A stretch of 64,000 nucleotides of DNA. Source: Cherax quadricarinatus (Eukaryota; Arthropoda; Malacostraca; Decapoda; Parastacidae). Shown piece by piece: positions 38,499 through 49,247 of the stretch (position 1 is the stretch's first letter; each line of letters begins with the position of its first letter). Both the position numbers and the translations under genes were made by a program. The notes beneath the pieces were generated by a model, which saw only the letters and a list, made by a program, of their open reading frames with translations, was not told the origin of the DNA and did not search any database. The stretch covers positions 3,921,253-3,985,252 of the forward strand of contig NC_091341.1 in assembly GCF_038502225.1 (NCBI RefSeq), given 5' to 3'.

Positions 38499-41003
38499 GG
38501 CTGCTCCAGCCACACACACACTGGGCTGCTCCAGCCACACACACACTGGGCTGCTCCAGCCACGCACACTGGGCTGCTCCAGCCACACACACACACTGGG
38601 CTGCTCCAGCCACACACACTGGGCTGCTCCAGCCACACACACACTGGGCTGCTCCAGCCACACACACACTGGGCTGCTCCAGCCACACACACACTGGGCT
38701 GCTCCAGCCACACACACACTGGGCTGCTCCAGCCACACACACTGGGCTGCTCCAGCCACACACACACACTGGGCTGCTCCAGCCACACACACACACTGGG
38801 CTGCTCCAGCCACACACACACACTGGGCTGCTCCAGCCACACACACACACTGGGCTGCTCCAGCCACACACACACACTGGGCTGCTCCAGCCACACACAC
38901 ACACTGGGCTGCTCCAGCCACACACACACACTGGGCTGCTCCAGCCACACACACACACTGGGCTGCTCCAGCCACTCACACTGGGCTGCTCCAGCCACAC
39001 ACACTGGGCTGCTCCAGCCACACACACTGGGCTGCTCCAGCCACACACACTGGGCTGCTCCAGCCACACACACTGGGCTGCTCCAGCCACACACACTGGG
39101 CTGCTCCAGCCACACACACTGGGCTGCTCCAGCCACACACACTGGGCTGCTCCAGCCACACACACTGGGCTGCTCCAGCCACACACACTGGGCTGCTCCA
39201 GCCACACACACACACACACACACTGGGCTGCTCCAGCCACACACACACACACACTGGGCTGCTCCAGCCACACACACACACACACTGGGCTGCTCCAGCC
39301 ACACACACACACACACTGGGCTGCTCCAGCCACACACACACACACACTGGGCTGCTCCAGCCACAAAGACACACACACTGGGCTGCTCCAGCCACACAGA
39401 CACACACACTGGGCTGCTCCAGCCACACACACACACACACTGGGCTGCTCCAGCCACACACACACACACACTGGGATGCTCCAGCCACACACACACACAC
39501 TGGGCTGCTCCAGCCACACACACACTGGGCTGCTCTAGCCACACACACACACTGGGCTGCTGCAGCTACACACACACTGGGCTGCTCCAGCCACACACAC
39601 ACTGGTCTGCTCCAGCCACACACACACTGGGCTGCTCCAGCCACACGCACACTGGGCTGCTCCAGCCACACGCACACTGGGCTGCTCCAGCCACACGCAC
39701 ACTGGGCTGCTCCAGCCACACGCACACTGGGCTGCTCCAGCCACACGCACACTGGGCTGCTCCAGCCACACGCACACTGGGCTGCTCCAGCCACACGCAC
39801 ACTGGGCTGCTCCAGCCACACACACACACACACTGGGCTGCTCCAGCCACACACACACACACTGGGCTGCTCCAGCCACACACACACACACTGGGCTGCT
39901 CCAGCCACACACACACACACTGGGCTGCTCCAGCCACACACACACACACTGGGCTGCTCCAGCAACACACACACACACTGGGCTGCTCCAGCCACACACA
40001 CACACACTGGGCTGCTCCAGCCACACACACACACACACTGGGCTGCTCCAGCCACGCACACACTGGGCTGCTCCAGCCACGCACACACTGGGCTGCTCCA
40101 GCCACACACACACTGGGCTGCTCCAGCCCCACACACACTGGGCTGCTCCAGCCCCACACACACTGGGCTGCTCCAGCCACACACACTCTGGGCTGCTCCA
40201 GCCACACACACTGGGCTGCTCGAGCCACACACATGCTGGGCTGCTCGAGCCACACACATGCTGGGCTGCTCCAGCCACACACACGCTGGGCTGCTTCAGC
40301 CACACAGCCACACACATGGGGCTGCTCCAGCCACACACACACTGGGCTGCTCCAGCCACACGCACACTGGGCTGCTCCAGCCACACACACACACACTGGG
40401 CTGCTCCAGCCACACACACACACTGGGCTGCTCCAGCCACACACACACACACTGGGCTGCTCCAGCCACACACACACACACTGGGCTGCTCCAGCCACAC
40501 ACACACACACTGGGCTGCTCCAGCCACACACACACACACTGGGCTGCTCCAGCCACGCACACACTGGGCTGCTCCAGCCACGCACACACTGGGCTGCTCC
40601 AGCCACACACACACTGGGCTGCTCCAGCCCCACACACACTGGGCTGCTCCAGCCCCACACACACTGGGCTGCTCCAGCCACACACACTCTGGGCTGCTCC
40701 AGCCACACACACTGGGCTGCTCCAGCCACACACATGCTGGGCTGCTCCAGCCACACACATGCTGGGCTGCTCCAGCCACACACACGCTGGGCTGCTTCAG
40801 CCACACAGCCACACACATGGGGCTGCTCCAGCCACACACACACTGGGCTGCTCCAGCCACACACACACTGGGCTGCTCCAGCCACACACACACTGGGCTG
40901 CTCCAGCCACACACACACTGGGCTGCTCCAGCCACACACACACTGGGCTGCTCCAGCCACACACATGGGGCTGCTCCAGCCACACACACACGCACACACA
41001 CAC
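38432..41003. repeat. 2.6-kb minisatellite: CTGGGCTGCTCCAGCC plus (AC)n
   Basis: About 100 units consist of a constant 16-bp CTGGGCTGCTCCAGCC block and a variable (AC)4-8 spacer. GGCTG-CTC-CAGCC in each unit is a perfect 5-bp-stem hairpin. Zones with CACGCACAC, CCCCACACAC and CACATG variants occur. A 501-bp segment is duplicated: landmarks at 40051 and 40300 recur at 40552 and 40801. All six frames are open because the units have no stops, so the very long open frames are not genes. Confidence 0.97.
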
Positions 41004-41395
41004 AAAACAGGGAAAGTATCTAACGACAAGTGCCTTTGACAACTAGTAACTAACTATGGGCTGCTCGAACAACTCAATACCAACAACTGAGTCACACGTC
41101 CAACAGTTGGCTACCTCCATCGTGGAAACACTTCGCCTTGCTCACTGGTAGAGGTACCTCACGATATATAACTCTCTCATACAAGCTTTATGAGACCCGA
41201 GGTCCTCGGGTTGGAGATTTGCAGCGGCTGTGATTATCATCAGAGGTAATGGATGAAGGCAATGAAGCTAATGGTATTTAATTACCGTGGGATAATCGTT
41301 TGATGGTGGAGATGGTTGGAGGCGTATGGTTGAAGACCGTGCTGGAGTAGGTTGAAGAGGATAATTGTGGTTGGGTCGGTGTAAGGGGGTAATAG
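41004..41395. other. Unassigned spacer
   Basis: No recognised gene. Confidence 0.35.
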
Positions 41396-41680
41396 GTGTA
41401 GTATAGATGACTGAGGTGCTAGTAATAATAGTGGTAGTGTAGATGAGTAAAGTACTGGTAGTTTAGTAGTAGTGGTAGTGGTGATAGTGGGGTAGATGAC
41501 TGAAGTACTTGTAGTGGGGTAGATGACTGAAGTGGTGGTCGTGGGGTAGATGACTGAAGTACTTGTAGTGGGGTAGATGACTGAAGTGGTGGTCGTGGGG
41601 TAGATGACTGAAGTGCTGGTAGTGGTGGCAGTGTAGATCACTGAAGCACTGGTTATAGTGGTGTAGGTAGCTAACGTAGT
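41395..41680. repeat. Minisatellite (GTAGATGACTGAAGTACTTG)
   Basis: Degenerate units of about 30 bp with GTGGGGTAGATGACTGAAGT. Confidence 0.85.
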
Positions 41681-41688
41681 AGTAGAAG

Positions 41689-41697
<9 letters not shown>

Positions 41698-41752
<55 letters not shown>
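41698..41752. repeat. (GA)n microsatellite
   Basis: Pure GA run. Confidence 0.97.
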
Positions 41753-41754
<2 letters not shown>

Positions 41755-42059
41755 CTTCAGATTGGTCACATCAAGGTGAGCGCAGGATCGCAGTGATACA
41801 GTAATTGTACAAATTTGAGCATCAGCTGTGCGATTATCAAAACAACGTCTGGAATCGATAATTCCCTAATTATTCGTAGAAGCAATGTTTATTGATGTGT
41901 ACAAATAATCATGCTTTATTATCAAGTTATAATGATGCCAGGATATCTGACATCTAGAATGTGCAATCTATGTCTGCAGTGTTGCAGACATTAAGCGGCT
42001 TGCAGGGCTGGTGGGTAGTTACTAATTTTCAAAGGCCTTTGTGGGTAGACACTTGTCCC

Positions 42060-42321
42060 GGTATGTTGTGTACTCGCCTAACTGCGGTTGCAGATTGAGT
42101 CATAGCTCCTGGCCCCGCCTCTACACTGGTCTCTACTAGCTCCACTCTCTCCCTGCTCATACCTGCTTTATCATACCTCTTCTTAAAGCTATGTATGGAT
42201 CCTGCCTCCACTACATCTTTCTCCAGATTGCTTCACTTCCTGACAACTCTATGACTGAAGAAGCACATCCTGACATTCTTGTGATTCATCTGAGTTTTCA
42301 ACTTCCAGTTGTGACCCCTTG

Positions 42322-42360
<39 letters not shown>
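42060..42360 (-). pseudogene. Family D 3' fragment and (GT)n
   Basis: The minus strand carries the family D end (GGCGGGGCCAGGAGCTATGA) and the coding remnant VEAGSIHSFKKRYDKA. A GT microsatellite (42324-42361) interrupts the coding region. Confidence 0.8.
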
Positions 42361-42364
<4 letters not shown>

Positions 42365-42634
42365 TCTCTTTGATTTGCATCTGTGTCTTGAGGTTCCCAC
42401 CTGCCTGCCCTTGATCCTGGTCCTTTTAGTTCACAGTCTGTCCCTGTCAGCCCTATCATTTCCTCTTGAAGATTCTGCATGTCAAACTGTGTATGCTCTG
42501 CTCCTGCCTGGCTTCACATCCAATTTTCACATTTACCTCTTTCATTAAACTCTAATAACGACCCCAAGACTTATGAAGCGACAGAGTAAGAATTCTTTGG
42601 GACGAAATTGTTAGGACTTCTGGCATAATGTAGT

Positions 42635-42720
42635 TACAGTAGGGGATTTTAACTTCAGTCAAATTAACTGGATTTCTTTGACCGGTAATTAGGAGCCAAG
42701 TGACTTCGGTATTACTTTTT
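42635..42720 (+). pseudogene. Family C-like endonuclease scrap
   Basis: VGDFNFSQINWISLTGN matches the GDFN block and following residues of CR1-type endonucleases (family C: HIDWNFLTGN at about 49862-49895). Confidence 0.65.
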
Positions 42721-43030
42721 CAATCAGTTTCTATAATTTCTCTAGGCAATAAAATTCTATTAATAATAGCTGCTAGATGAACGATATATCATGGCTTCTC
42801 TGTACCACAAGATACTGCAAGTCTAGCCAAGTCTTCCGAGTTTGCTTGTAACAGAATTTAACTCTGGCACTTTTGTAAGTAACATATAGCCAAATACACT
42901 TGCATGAAAAGCCTGGCTGGAAGAGTGGCGTGTATCGTGATCTGCTTACGGACGATCGAGCCCGCACCACCCCTTCGCTACACGAATTTGACGCTTATAA
43001 AATGATTATAATAATAATAATATGCAATAT
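42721..43030. other. Unassigned spacer
   Basis: No recognised feature. Confidence 0.35.
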
Positions 43031-43044
43031 ATACTTATGTTAGC

Positions 43045-43200
43045 TAGTTTATAGTGAATACCTCAGACTCATCTTCCACCTTTCTCTCCATTGGACTGAG
43101 GAAGCCACTGGCTGGCGAAACGTTTCCAGAATATAGATTCCCAAATATTGCACAAGTGTCTCATTTACCAACTTGTTGGCTTCGTAAACCATTTACTGAC
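43045..43200 (+). mobile_element. Hammerhead-element 3' fragment
   Basis: Carries the ribozyme block (43087-43133), the ATTGCACAAGTGTCTCATTT tail and ACTTGTTGGCTTCGTAAACC. Same order as at 46850-46960. Confidence 0.8.
43087..43133 (+). ncRNA. Hammerhead ribozyme motif
   Basis: CATTGGA, CTGAGGA (position 7 is G), A, GCCACTGGCTGGC, GAAACGTTTCCAGAATA. Stem I GGA/TCC and TT/AA pair. Stem II GCCA/TGGC has a five-base loop. Confidence 0.65.
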
Positions 43201-43339
43201 AGTATTCTTGTGCTCTAACGCCACCGTCCACAAAATGAAACAACATAACAATGTTATCATCAGTACCGATACCAGCAAATAGCTAACATTGTACCTGAAA
43301 AACTTTGACGCTTAGACGAATTAGCGAAAGTTTTCTCGG

Positions 43340-43380
43340 CATGGTGGCACGGTGGCATGGTGGCACGGTGGCACTCCCTT
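43340..43380. repeat. Short GGTGGCACGGTGGCATGGTG repeat
   Basis: About four 9-10-bp units. Confidence 0.8.
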
Positions 43381-43559
43381 TTGTTCATAATAAGTCGACA
43401 AACTACGAAGGTTATTAGACCAAGTTTTCGTGGGCGGGCCATATTAATTATTATTACCGTGTTTTCCTCCATGTAAGACAAGTTTTTTCCCCATAAAAAG
43501 TCTTGAAGAATAGCCCTGCGCCTTATATGTTCAAGATCAAGGTCAGGGGTAGACTTTGT

Positions 43560-44530
43560 GTTAGACTATGGAAGGGTTAGACTCACAAGTGTCCCTGTTC
43601 GCAGATGATGTAAAGTTAATGAGGAAAATTAAATCAGATGAGGATCAGGCAGGACTTCAAAAGAGACCTGGACAGGCTGGACACCTGGTCCAGCAACTGG
43701 CTTCTCGAATTTAACCCCGCCAAATGCAAAGTCATGAAGATCGGAGAAGGGCACAGAAGACCGCAGACGGAGTATAGGCTAGGTGGCCAAAGACTGCAAA
43801 CCTTACTCAAGGAGAAAGATCTTGGGGTGAGTATAACACCGAGCATATCTCCGGAAGCACACATCAACCGGATAACTGCTGCAGCATATGGCGTTCCGAT
43901 ACCTTAGCAAGGGATGTTCAAGACACAAACCTGAGAACAGCGTTCCGATACCTTCAGGACCGAAAGCAAGTGTTTGGGTCTTTCTAAACCAATCGTTCAA
44001 GACACTGTAAACCACGACCGTCAGACCTATAGTGAAGTATGCAGCACCTGTTTGTAACCCGCACTTGATCAAGCACGTCAAGAAATTAGAGAAAGTGCAA
44101 AGGTTTGCGACAAGGTTAGTTCCAGAGCTAAGCGGAATGTCCTATGAAGAAAGGTTAAGGGAAATCGGCCTGACGACACTGGAGGACAGGAGGGTCAGGG
44201 GAGACATAACATATAAAATACTGCGCGGAATAGACAAGGTGGACAAAGACAGGATGTTCCAGGGAGGGGACACAGAAACAAGAGGTCACAATTGGAAGTT
44301 GAAGACTCAGATGAGTCAAAGGATGTTAGGAAGCATTTCTTCAGTCAGAGTTGTCAGGCAGTGGAATAGCCTAGAAAGTGACGTAGTGGAGGCAGGAACC
44401 ATACATAGTTTTAAGACGAGGTTTGATAAAGCTCATGGAGCAGGGAGAGAGAGAACCCAGTATCAGTGAAGAGGCGGGGCCAGGAGCTAAGACTCGACCC
44501 CTGCAACCACAAATAGGTGAGTACAAATAG
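43560..44530 (+). pseudogene. Family D RT, 5'-truncated and rearranged
   Basis: Starts at the palm (GTCCCTGTTCGCAGATGATG, the FADD region). The open frame 43638-43907 reads DRLDTWSSNWLLEFNPAKCK. A short duplicated or scrambled segment lies at 43890-44010. The frame 44032-44469 reads KYAAPVCNPHLIKHVKKLEK to HSFKTRFDKAHGAGRE. The 3' end AACCACAAATAGGTGAGTAC matches family D. Confidence 0.85.
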
Positions 44531-44684
44531 ATGAATACTATCAGTTGTTTATTAACGTTACGTCACAACTGCTTCCAAACATTAACATTATGCTCCTGCG
44601 CCTTATATGTCGGAAAATACGGTATAATGTTCTATCGACGAGCAGATGAGAAAGACACATTGTTCCAGAATGTCCAGATTGAAC

Positions 44685-44910
44685 ATTAAAATTGTATAAA
44701 ATACCGACAGGTTGTTAGCATATGCAACAGTTGTATCTTTATTATGATTGGTGTCAAGTACACATTGCATATGTGTCTTACCTAACATCCAGAATGTCCA
44801 GCTGAACACTTCTCAAGGCTGAGTGACTGACCTCGTGCAACAGTTGGGTATCTTTATTGTTGAAACGTTTCGCTCACACAGTTGGCTTCTTCAGTCAGAT
44901 ATACGTAGGA
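44685..44910 (-). mobile_element. Hammerhead-element fragment(s)
   Basis: AAAATACCGACAGGTTGTTA and GCAACAGTTGTATCTTTATT, then a second copy of the tail (GTGCAACAGTTGGGTATCTT) leading into the ribozyme at 44857-44902. The latter joins family C at about 44905. Confidence 0.78.
44857..44902 (-). ncRNA. Hammerhead ribozyme motif
   Basis: Minus strand: TATCTGA, CTGAAGA, A, GCCAACTGTGTGAGC, GAAACGTTTCAACAATAAAG. Stem I TGA/TCA covaries relative to GGA/TCC in other copies. Stem II GC/GC is partly mismatched. Confidence 0.6.
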
Positions 44911-45530
44911 TGACTAAATTGATACATAGCATTAGAAATCTTCCTTATGAAGAAAGATTGAAGACTCTTAAGTTACATTCACTTGTTAGACGAAGAATGA
45001 GGGGAGACCTGATAGAAGTGTATAAGTGGAAGATAGGTATTAATAAAGGGGATATTAACAAGGTCTTGAGGATATCTCTCCAAGAGAGAACCCGCAGTAA
45101 TGGATTTAAATTAGATAAGTTTAGATTTAGAAAGGACATAGGAAAGTATTGGTTTGGAAATAGGGTAGTTGATGAGTGGAACAGTCTACCTAGTTGGGTT
45201 ATTGAGGCTAGGACTTTGGGTAGTTTCAAATTTAGGTTGGATAAGTACATGAGTGGATTTGATGGGACTTGCACATGGATTGGGTGAGTGGGGGTCAAAC
45301 TTGCACATCAGAGCATTTATTTATTTCGCTTCCAGGAGGATAAAGCTCCTAGCATTGCTACAATAAATGTCACATTAGTTGCACTTGTGTCCTTTTACTT
45401 TACATATTGTCGGTAATTCTACCAACTTTATTACAAATGCTTGTTAGTGGGATGAATTGTAAAGGACCTGTCTAGTATGGGCCAACAGGCCTGCTGCAGT
45501 GTTCCTCCTTTATGTTCTTATGTTCTTATA
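44905..45530 (+). pseudogene. Family C RT C-terminal tail and 3' end
   Basis: RRMTKLIHSIRNLPYEERLK, GDLIEVYKWKIGINKGDINK, YWFGNRVVDEWNSLPSWVIE, to DKYMSGFDGTCTWIG (stop 45285-45287). Coding starts about 19 codons upstream of the point where the copy at 51.8 kb stops. A further 3' region ends in GGCCTGCTGCAGTGTTCCTC, then TTTATGTTCTTATGTTCTTA, an octamer-like tail typical of CR1-type elements. Confidence 0.82.
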
Positions 45531-45544
45531 TAAAGGAGAATAAA

Positions 45545-46660
45545 TATGGAGACAACAGGAACAGTGGCAAGGGAAAGATGATGTAATCAGTCCATCAACC
45601 TCGAAGTCGTAGTTTTTGAGGTGGTCAGTCCCTCAGCCTGGAGAAGCAAGTTTGAGGTGGTCAGTCCCTCAGCCTGGAGAAGCAAGTTTGAGGTGGTCAG
45701 TCCCTCAGCCTGGAGAAGCAAGTTTGAGGTGGTCAGTCCCTCAGCCTGGACAAGCAAGTTTGAGGTGGTCAGTCCCTCAGCCTGGACAAGCAAGTTTGAG
45801 GTGGTCAGTCCCTCAGCCTGGAGAAGCAAGTTTGAGGTGGTCAGTCCCTCAGCCTGGAGAAGCAAGTTTGAGGTGGTCAGTCCCTCAGCCTGGACAAGCA
45901 AGTTTGAGGTGGTCAGTCCCTCAGCCTGGAGAAGCAAGTTTGAGGTGGTCAGTCCCTCAGCCTGGAGAAGCAAGTTTGAGGTGGTCAGTCCCTCAGCCTG
46001 GAGAAGCAAGTTTGAGGTGGTCAGTCCCTCAGCCTGGAGAAGCAAGTTTGAGGTGGTCAGTCCCTCAGCCTGGAGAAGCAAGTTTGAGGTGGTCAGTCCC
46101 TCAGCCTGGACAAGCAAGTTTGAGGTGGTCAGTCCCTCAGCCTGGAGAAGCAAGTTTGAGGTGGTCAGTCCCTCAGCCTGGAGAAGCAAGTTTGAGGTGG
46201 TCAGTCCCTCAGCCTGGAGAAGCAAGTTTGAGGTGGTCAGTCCCTCAGCCTGGAGAAGCAAGTTTGAGGTGGTCAGTCCCTCAGCCTGGAGAAGCAAGTT
46301 TGAGGTGGTCAGTCCCTCAGCTTGGAGAAGCAAGTTTGAGGTGGTCAGTCCTTCAGTCTGGAGAAGCAACTTTGAGGTGGTCAGTCCCTCAGCTTGGAGA
46401 AGCAAGTTTGAGGTGGTCAGTCCCTCAGCTTGGAGAAGCAAGTTTGAGGTGGTCAGTCCCTCAGCCTGGAGAAGCAAGTTTGAGGTGGTCAGTCCTTCAG
46501 TCTGGAGAAGCAAGTTTGAGGTGGTCAGTCCTTCAGTCTGAAGAAGCAAGTTTGAGGTGGTCAGTCCCTCAGCCTGGAGAAGAAGCAAGAGAGAGGTGGT
46601 CAGTCCCTCAGCCTGGAGTCGATGTGTTCAGTTTATCTTGATGAAATTGCAACATATGTG
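45545..46660. repeat. 36-bp minisatellite (~27 copies) inside a ribozyme-type element
   Basis: The unit is GAGGTGGTCAGTCCCTCAGC followed by CTGGAGAAGCAAGTTT (36 bp). Before it lies GATGATGTAATCAGTCCATC and after it CTGGAGTCGATGTGTTCAGT, the normal neighbours of this phrase in hammerhead elements (29650-29690). The 36-bp period keeps three frames open, so the 300+ codon frames are artefacts. Confidence 0.95.
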
Positions 46661-46850
46661 CTGAGAAGTGGCTTATATATTTCAGGGAGGCGGGTTGAAG
46701 CAGCTGGAGGCGGCTTCACATGTGGAAAAATCCAAAAGTGGAAGGAGGTCATATGTATGTTAGGCAAGTTGACTGTTGGACTGAACACCACGACTTCCGG
46801 CTGAGGGACTGATTACCTCAATCTCCTCCTCATCTTCCAACGTTCTTATC

Positions 46851-46893
46851 TGCACTGGACTGATGAATTCACTGGCTGGCGAAACGTTTTCAC
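46851..46893 (+). ncRNA. Hammerhead-like motif, stem II damaged
   Basis: CTGATGA core, then ATTCACTGGCTGGC: TTC in place of GCC breaks stem II. GAAACGTTTTC follows. Confidence 0.5.
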
Positions 46894-46967
46894 ATTTAAG
46901 ATACCCAAATATTGCACAAGTATCTCATTCACCAGCTTGTCGGTTTTCTAAAACATATAACACCTCT

Positions 46968-47012
46968 GTATTTGACTGAAGACGCCAACTGTGTAGGCGA
47001 AACGTGTCGGAA
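46968..47012 (+). ncRNA. Hammerhead-like motif
   Basis: TTTGA, CTGAAGA, C in place of the extra A, GCCAACTGTGTAGGC, GAAACGTGTCGG. There is a G before the predicted cleavage, so it is probably inactive. Confidence 0.5.
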
Positions 47013-47174
47013 ATAAATACCTAACCGTCTCACACGCGTCACCTCACATTACTTATTAACTCGATGCTTGAAGACGGTTCACGAAAGATCGAAACATTGA
47101 TTAATTTCCTTTACCATTCATAGTTTGTGGTACTGATACATGTTGTTCTGGGCCAGGAACTGTGACACATCTTC

Positions 47175-47945
47175 CACACGAACAGTAAGTTTGACGTAGC
47201 AACATGAACAGTAAGTTTGACGTAGCAACATGAACAGTAAGTTTAACGTAGCAACATGAACAATAAGTTTGACGTAGCAACATGAACAGTAAGTTTAACG
47301 TAGCAACATGAACAATAAGTTTGACGTAGCAACATGAACAGTAAGTTTAACGTAGCAACATGAACAATAAGTTTGACGTAGCAACATGAACAGTAAGTTT
47401 AACGTAGCAACATGAACAATAAGTTTGACGTAGCAACATGAACAGTAAGTTTGACGTAGCAACATGAACAATAAGTTTGACGTAGCAACATGAACAGTAA
47501 GTTTAACGTAGCAACATGAACAATAAGTTTGACGTAGCAACATGAACAGTAAGTTTGACGTAGCAACATGAACAATAAGTTTGACGTAGCAACATGAACA
47601 GTAAGTTTAACGTAGCAACATGAACAATAAGTTTGACGTAGCAACATGAACAGTACGTTTGATGTAGCAACATGAACAGTAAGTTTAACGTAGCAACATG
47701 AACAATATGTTTGACGTAGCAACATGAACAATAAGTTTGACGTAGCAACACGGACAGTACGTTTGACGTAGCAACATGAACAGTAAGTTTAACGTAGCAA
47801 CATGAACAGTAAGTTTGACGAAGCAACATGAACAGTAAGTTTGACGTAGCAACATGAACAGTAAGTTTGACGAAGCAACATGAACAGTAAGTTTGACGTA
47901 GCAACATGAACAGTAAGTTTGACGAAGCAACATGAACAGTAAGTT
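47175..47945. repeat. 26-bp minisatellite (~29 copies)
   Basis: The unit is AACAGTAAGTTTGACGTAGC then AACATG. G/A (TTTGACG/TTTAACG) and CAGT/CAAT variants alternate in a near-regular two-unit pattern over 47220-47420. It ends where the element at 47946 starts. Confidence 0.95.
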
Positions 47946-48180
47946 AGGTAAGACACATATGCAACAGTTAGGTATCTTTATTTCGAAACGTTTCGCCTAC
48001 ACAGTATGCTTCTTCAGTCGAGTACAGAAAAGTTGATAGAAGCAGAAGATACTTGAAGACGATGTAATCAGTCCATCACCCTTAAAGTTTTGAGGTGGTC
48101 AGTCCCTCAGTCTGGAGAAGAGCATTGTTCCATAGTATGAAACAATATGGAGATGAAGTGGCAGGATGGAGCCTTATATA
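47946..48180 (-). mobile_element. Hammerhead-element fragment
   Basis: Tail GGTAAGACACATATGCAACA, ribozyme (47980-48022), GACGATGTAATCAGTCCATC, GGTGGTCAGTCCCTCAGTCT. Confidence 0.85.
47980..48022 (-). ncRNA. Hammerhead-like motif
   Basis: Minus strand: CTCGA, CTGAAGA, A, GCATACTGTGTAGGC, GAAACGTTTCGAAATAAAG. Stem I TCGA/TCGA is perfect. One mismatch lies in stem II. Confidence 0.62.
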
Positions 48181-48344
48181 GCGCCAAGAAGTGAGCCGTA
48201 GGTCACTAGAAGAGGTAAGAACTCAGATGTTGGGAGGTCATGTCCCTCTCAAATCCAGCCGTTCTCACTAGTAGAGGTTGTCGAAGTTGATTGTAGGTCT
48301 GTACCAAGATACCTTTGTGTTGCAGTGTCTGACAGATTGAACAT

Positions 48345-48490
48345 TAAAATGGTATAAAATACCGACAGGTTGTTAGGTAAGACACATATGCAACAGTTAG
48401 GTATCTTTATTTCGAAACGTTTCGCCTACACAGTAGGCTTCTTCAGTCGAGTACAGAAAAGTTGATAGAAGCAGAAGATACTTGAAGACT
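48345..48490 (-). mobile_element. Hammerhead-element fragment adjoining family C
   Basis: AATGGTATAAAATACCGACA, the tail, ribozyme (48408-48450), GAGTACAGAAAAGTTGATAG. At 48489 it passes directly into the family C ORF1 coding region. Confidence 0.85.
48408..48450 (-). ncRNA. Hammerhead ribozyme motif, well conserved
   Basis: Minus strand: CTCGA, CTGAAGA, A, GCCTAC/TGT/GTAGGC, GAAACGTTTCGAAATAAAG. Stem I TCGA/TCGA and stem II are fully paired. Relative to the 30-kb units both stems have changed while pairing is kept. Confidence 0.75.
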
Positions 48491-49233
48491 GACCGAGGAA
48501 AACAAAAAGATTCGTAGTAGTCCTCCTGTTTTGAGTCCTCAGGTCAAGAAAGGAAACTGGTCAGTGGCTGGACAGCAGGGAACGAAGTTGACAATCAAGA
48601 AGACGAATGGAAAGGTAGAAACGATGAAGAAGAAAGAGACTGCCGTGGAAACTGTTGTGGAAACATCTAATACATTCTCAGTGCTACCCGACGAATGTGA
48701 GCCGACTACTGGGAACGTCATGACGAACGACACCAAGGAAGGGGGATAGCCAAGTTAGGTATATGGATAGGGCGTTCTGCTTGAAGGACAGGAGTAGGAG
48801 ACAGAGGGCTTGCTTTCCTGGGGCTGGGATGGAGGATGTTGTTAGCCATCTGGATGACATCATGAGAGGTAATGGAAGCAATCCTATTATCTGTCTCAGT
48901 GCTGGAGGCAACGATGTTGGCAGACGTAGGAGTGAAGACCTGATTAGCAGGTATAGGTCAGCAATAGAAATAATTAGAAGGAAGGGTGGGAACCCTGTCA
49001 TATGTGGTATTTTGCCAAGGAGAGGAGTTGGAAATGAATGGTTGTCCAGGGCAATTGGTGTCAATTGCTGGCTGGACAAATACTGTAAGGAAAATGCGGT
49101 AACATTCATTGACAACTGGGACCTCTTCTATGGCAGAAATGACATGTATGCCAGGGATGGGGTTCACTTATCTAGGTCTGGGGTGGGAGCACTGGCAACT
49201 GCAGTGGAGGGAGCTGTTAGGACTTTAAACTAG
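48489..49233 (+). pseudogene. Family C ORF1: coiled-coil plus SGNH-type esterase domain
   Basis: The first frame (48531-48749) covers the Lys/Thr-rich linker. After a deletion the frame changes, and the domain follows: GDSQVRYM (block with the nucleophile Ser), SAGGNDVGRRR (GxND block), DGVHLSRSG (Asp/His block). An esterase-like ORF1 is typical of CR1-clade elements. The N-terminal coiled coil is missing here but present in the copy at 52311. Confidence 0.8.
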
Positions 49234-49247
49234 GAATAGTTAGTGGT

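Larger units (their letters stand above)
46760..47045 (+). mobile_element. Two hammerhead-element 3' ends in tandem
   Basis: First: GGACTGAACACCACGACTTC, block 46851-46893, tail to CAGCTTGTCGGTTTTCTAAA. Second: block 46968-47012 with tail AACCGTCTCACACGCGTC. Confidence 0.8.

Noticed and set aside
38405..41046. Very long open frames (up to 868 codons, His-Thr- or Cys-Val-rich) on both strands
   Set aside because: They are products of a stop-free (AC)n/CTGGGCTGC minisatellite read in several frames. Composition follows the repeat, with no start context or domain.
45587..46641. Frames of 306-341 codons on both strands
   Set aside because: The 36-bp unit length is a multiple of three and contains no stop. 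Not coding.
47101..47933. Series of minus-strand frames rich in LLRQTYCSCCYVK
   Set aside because: 26-bp minisatellite read through; no gene.
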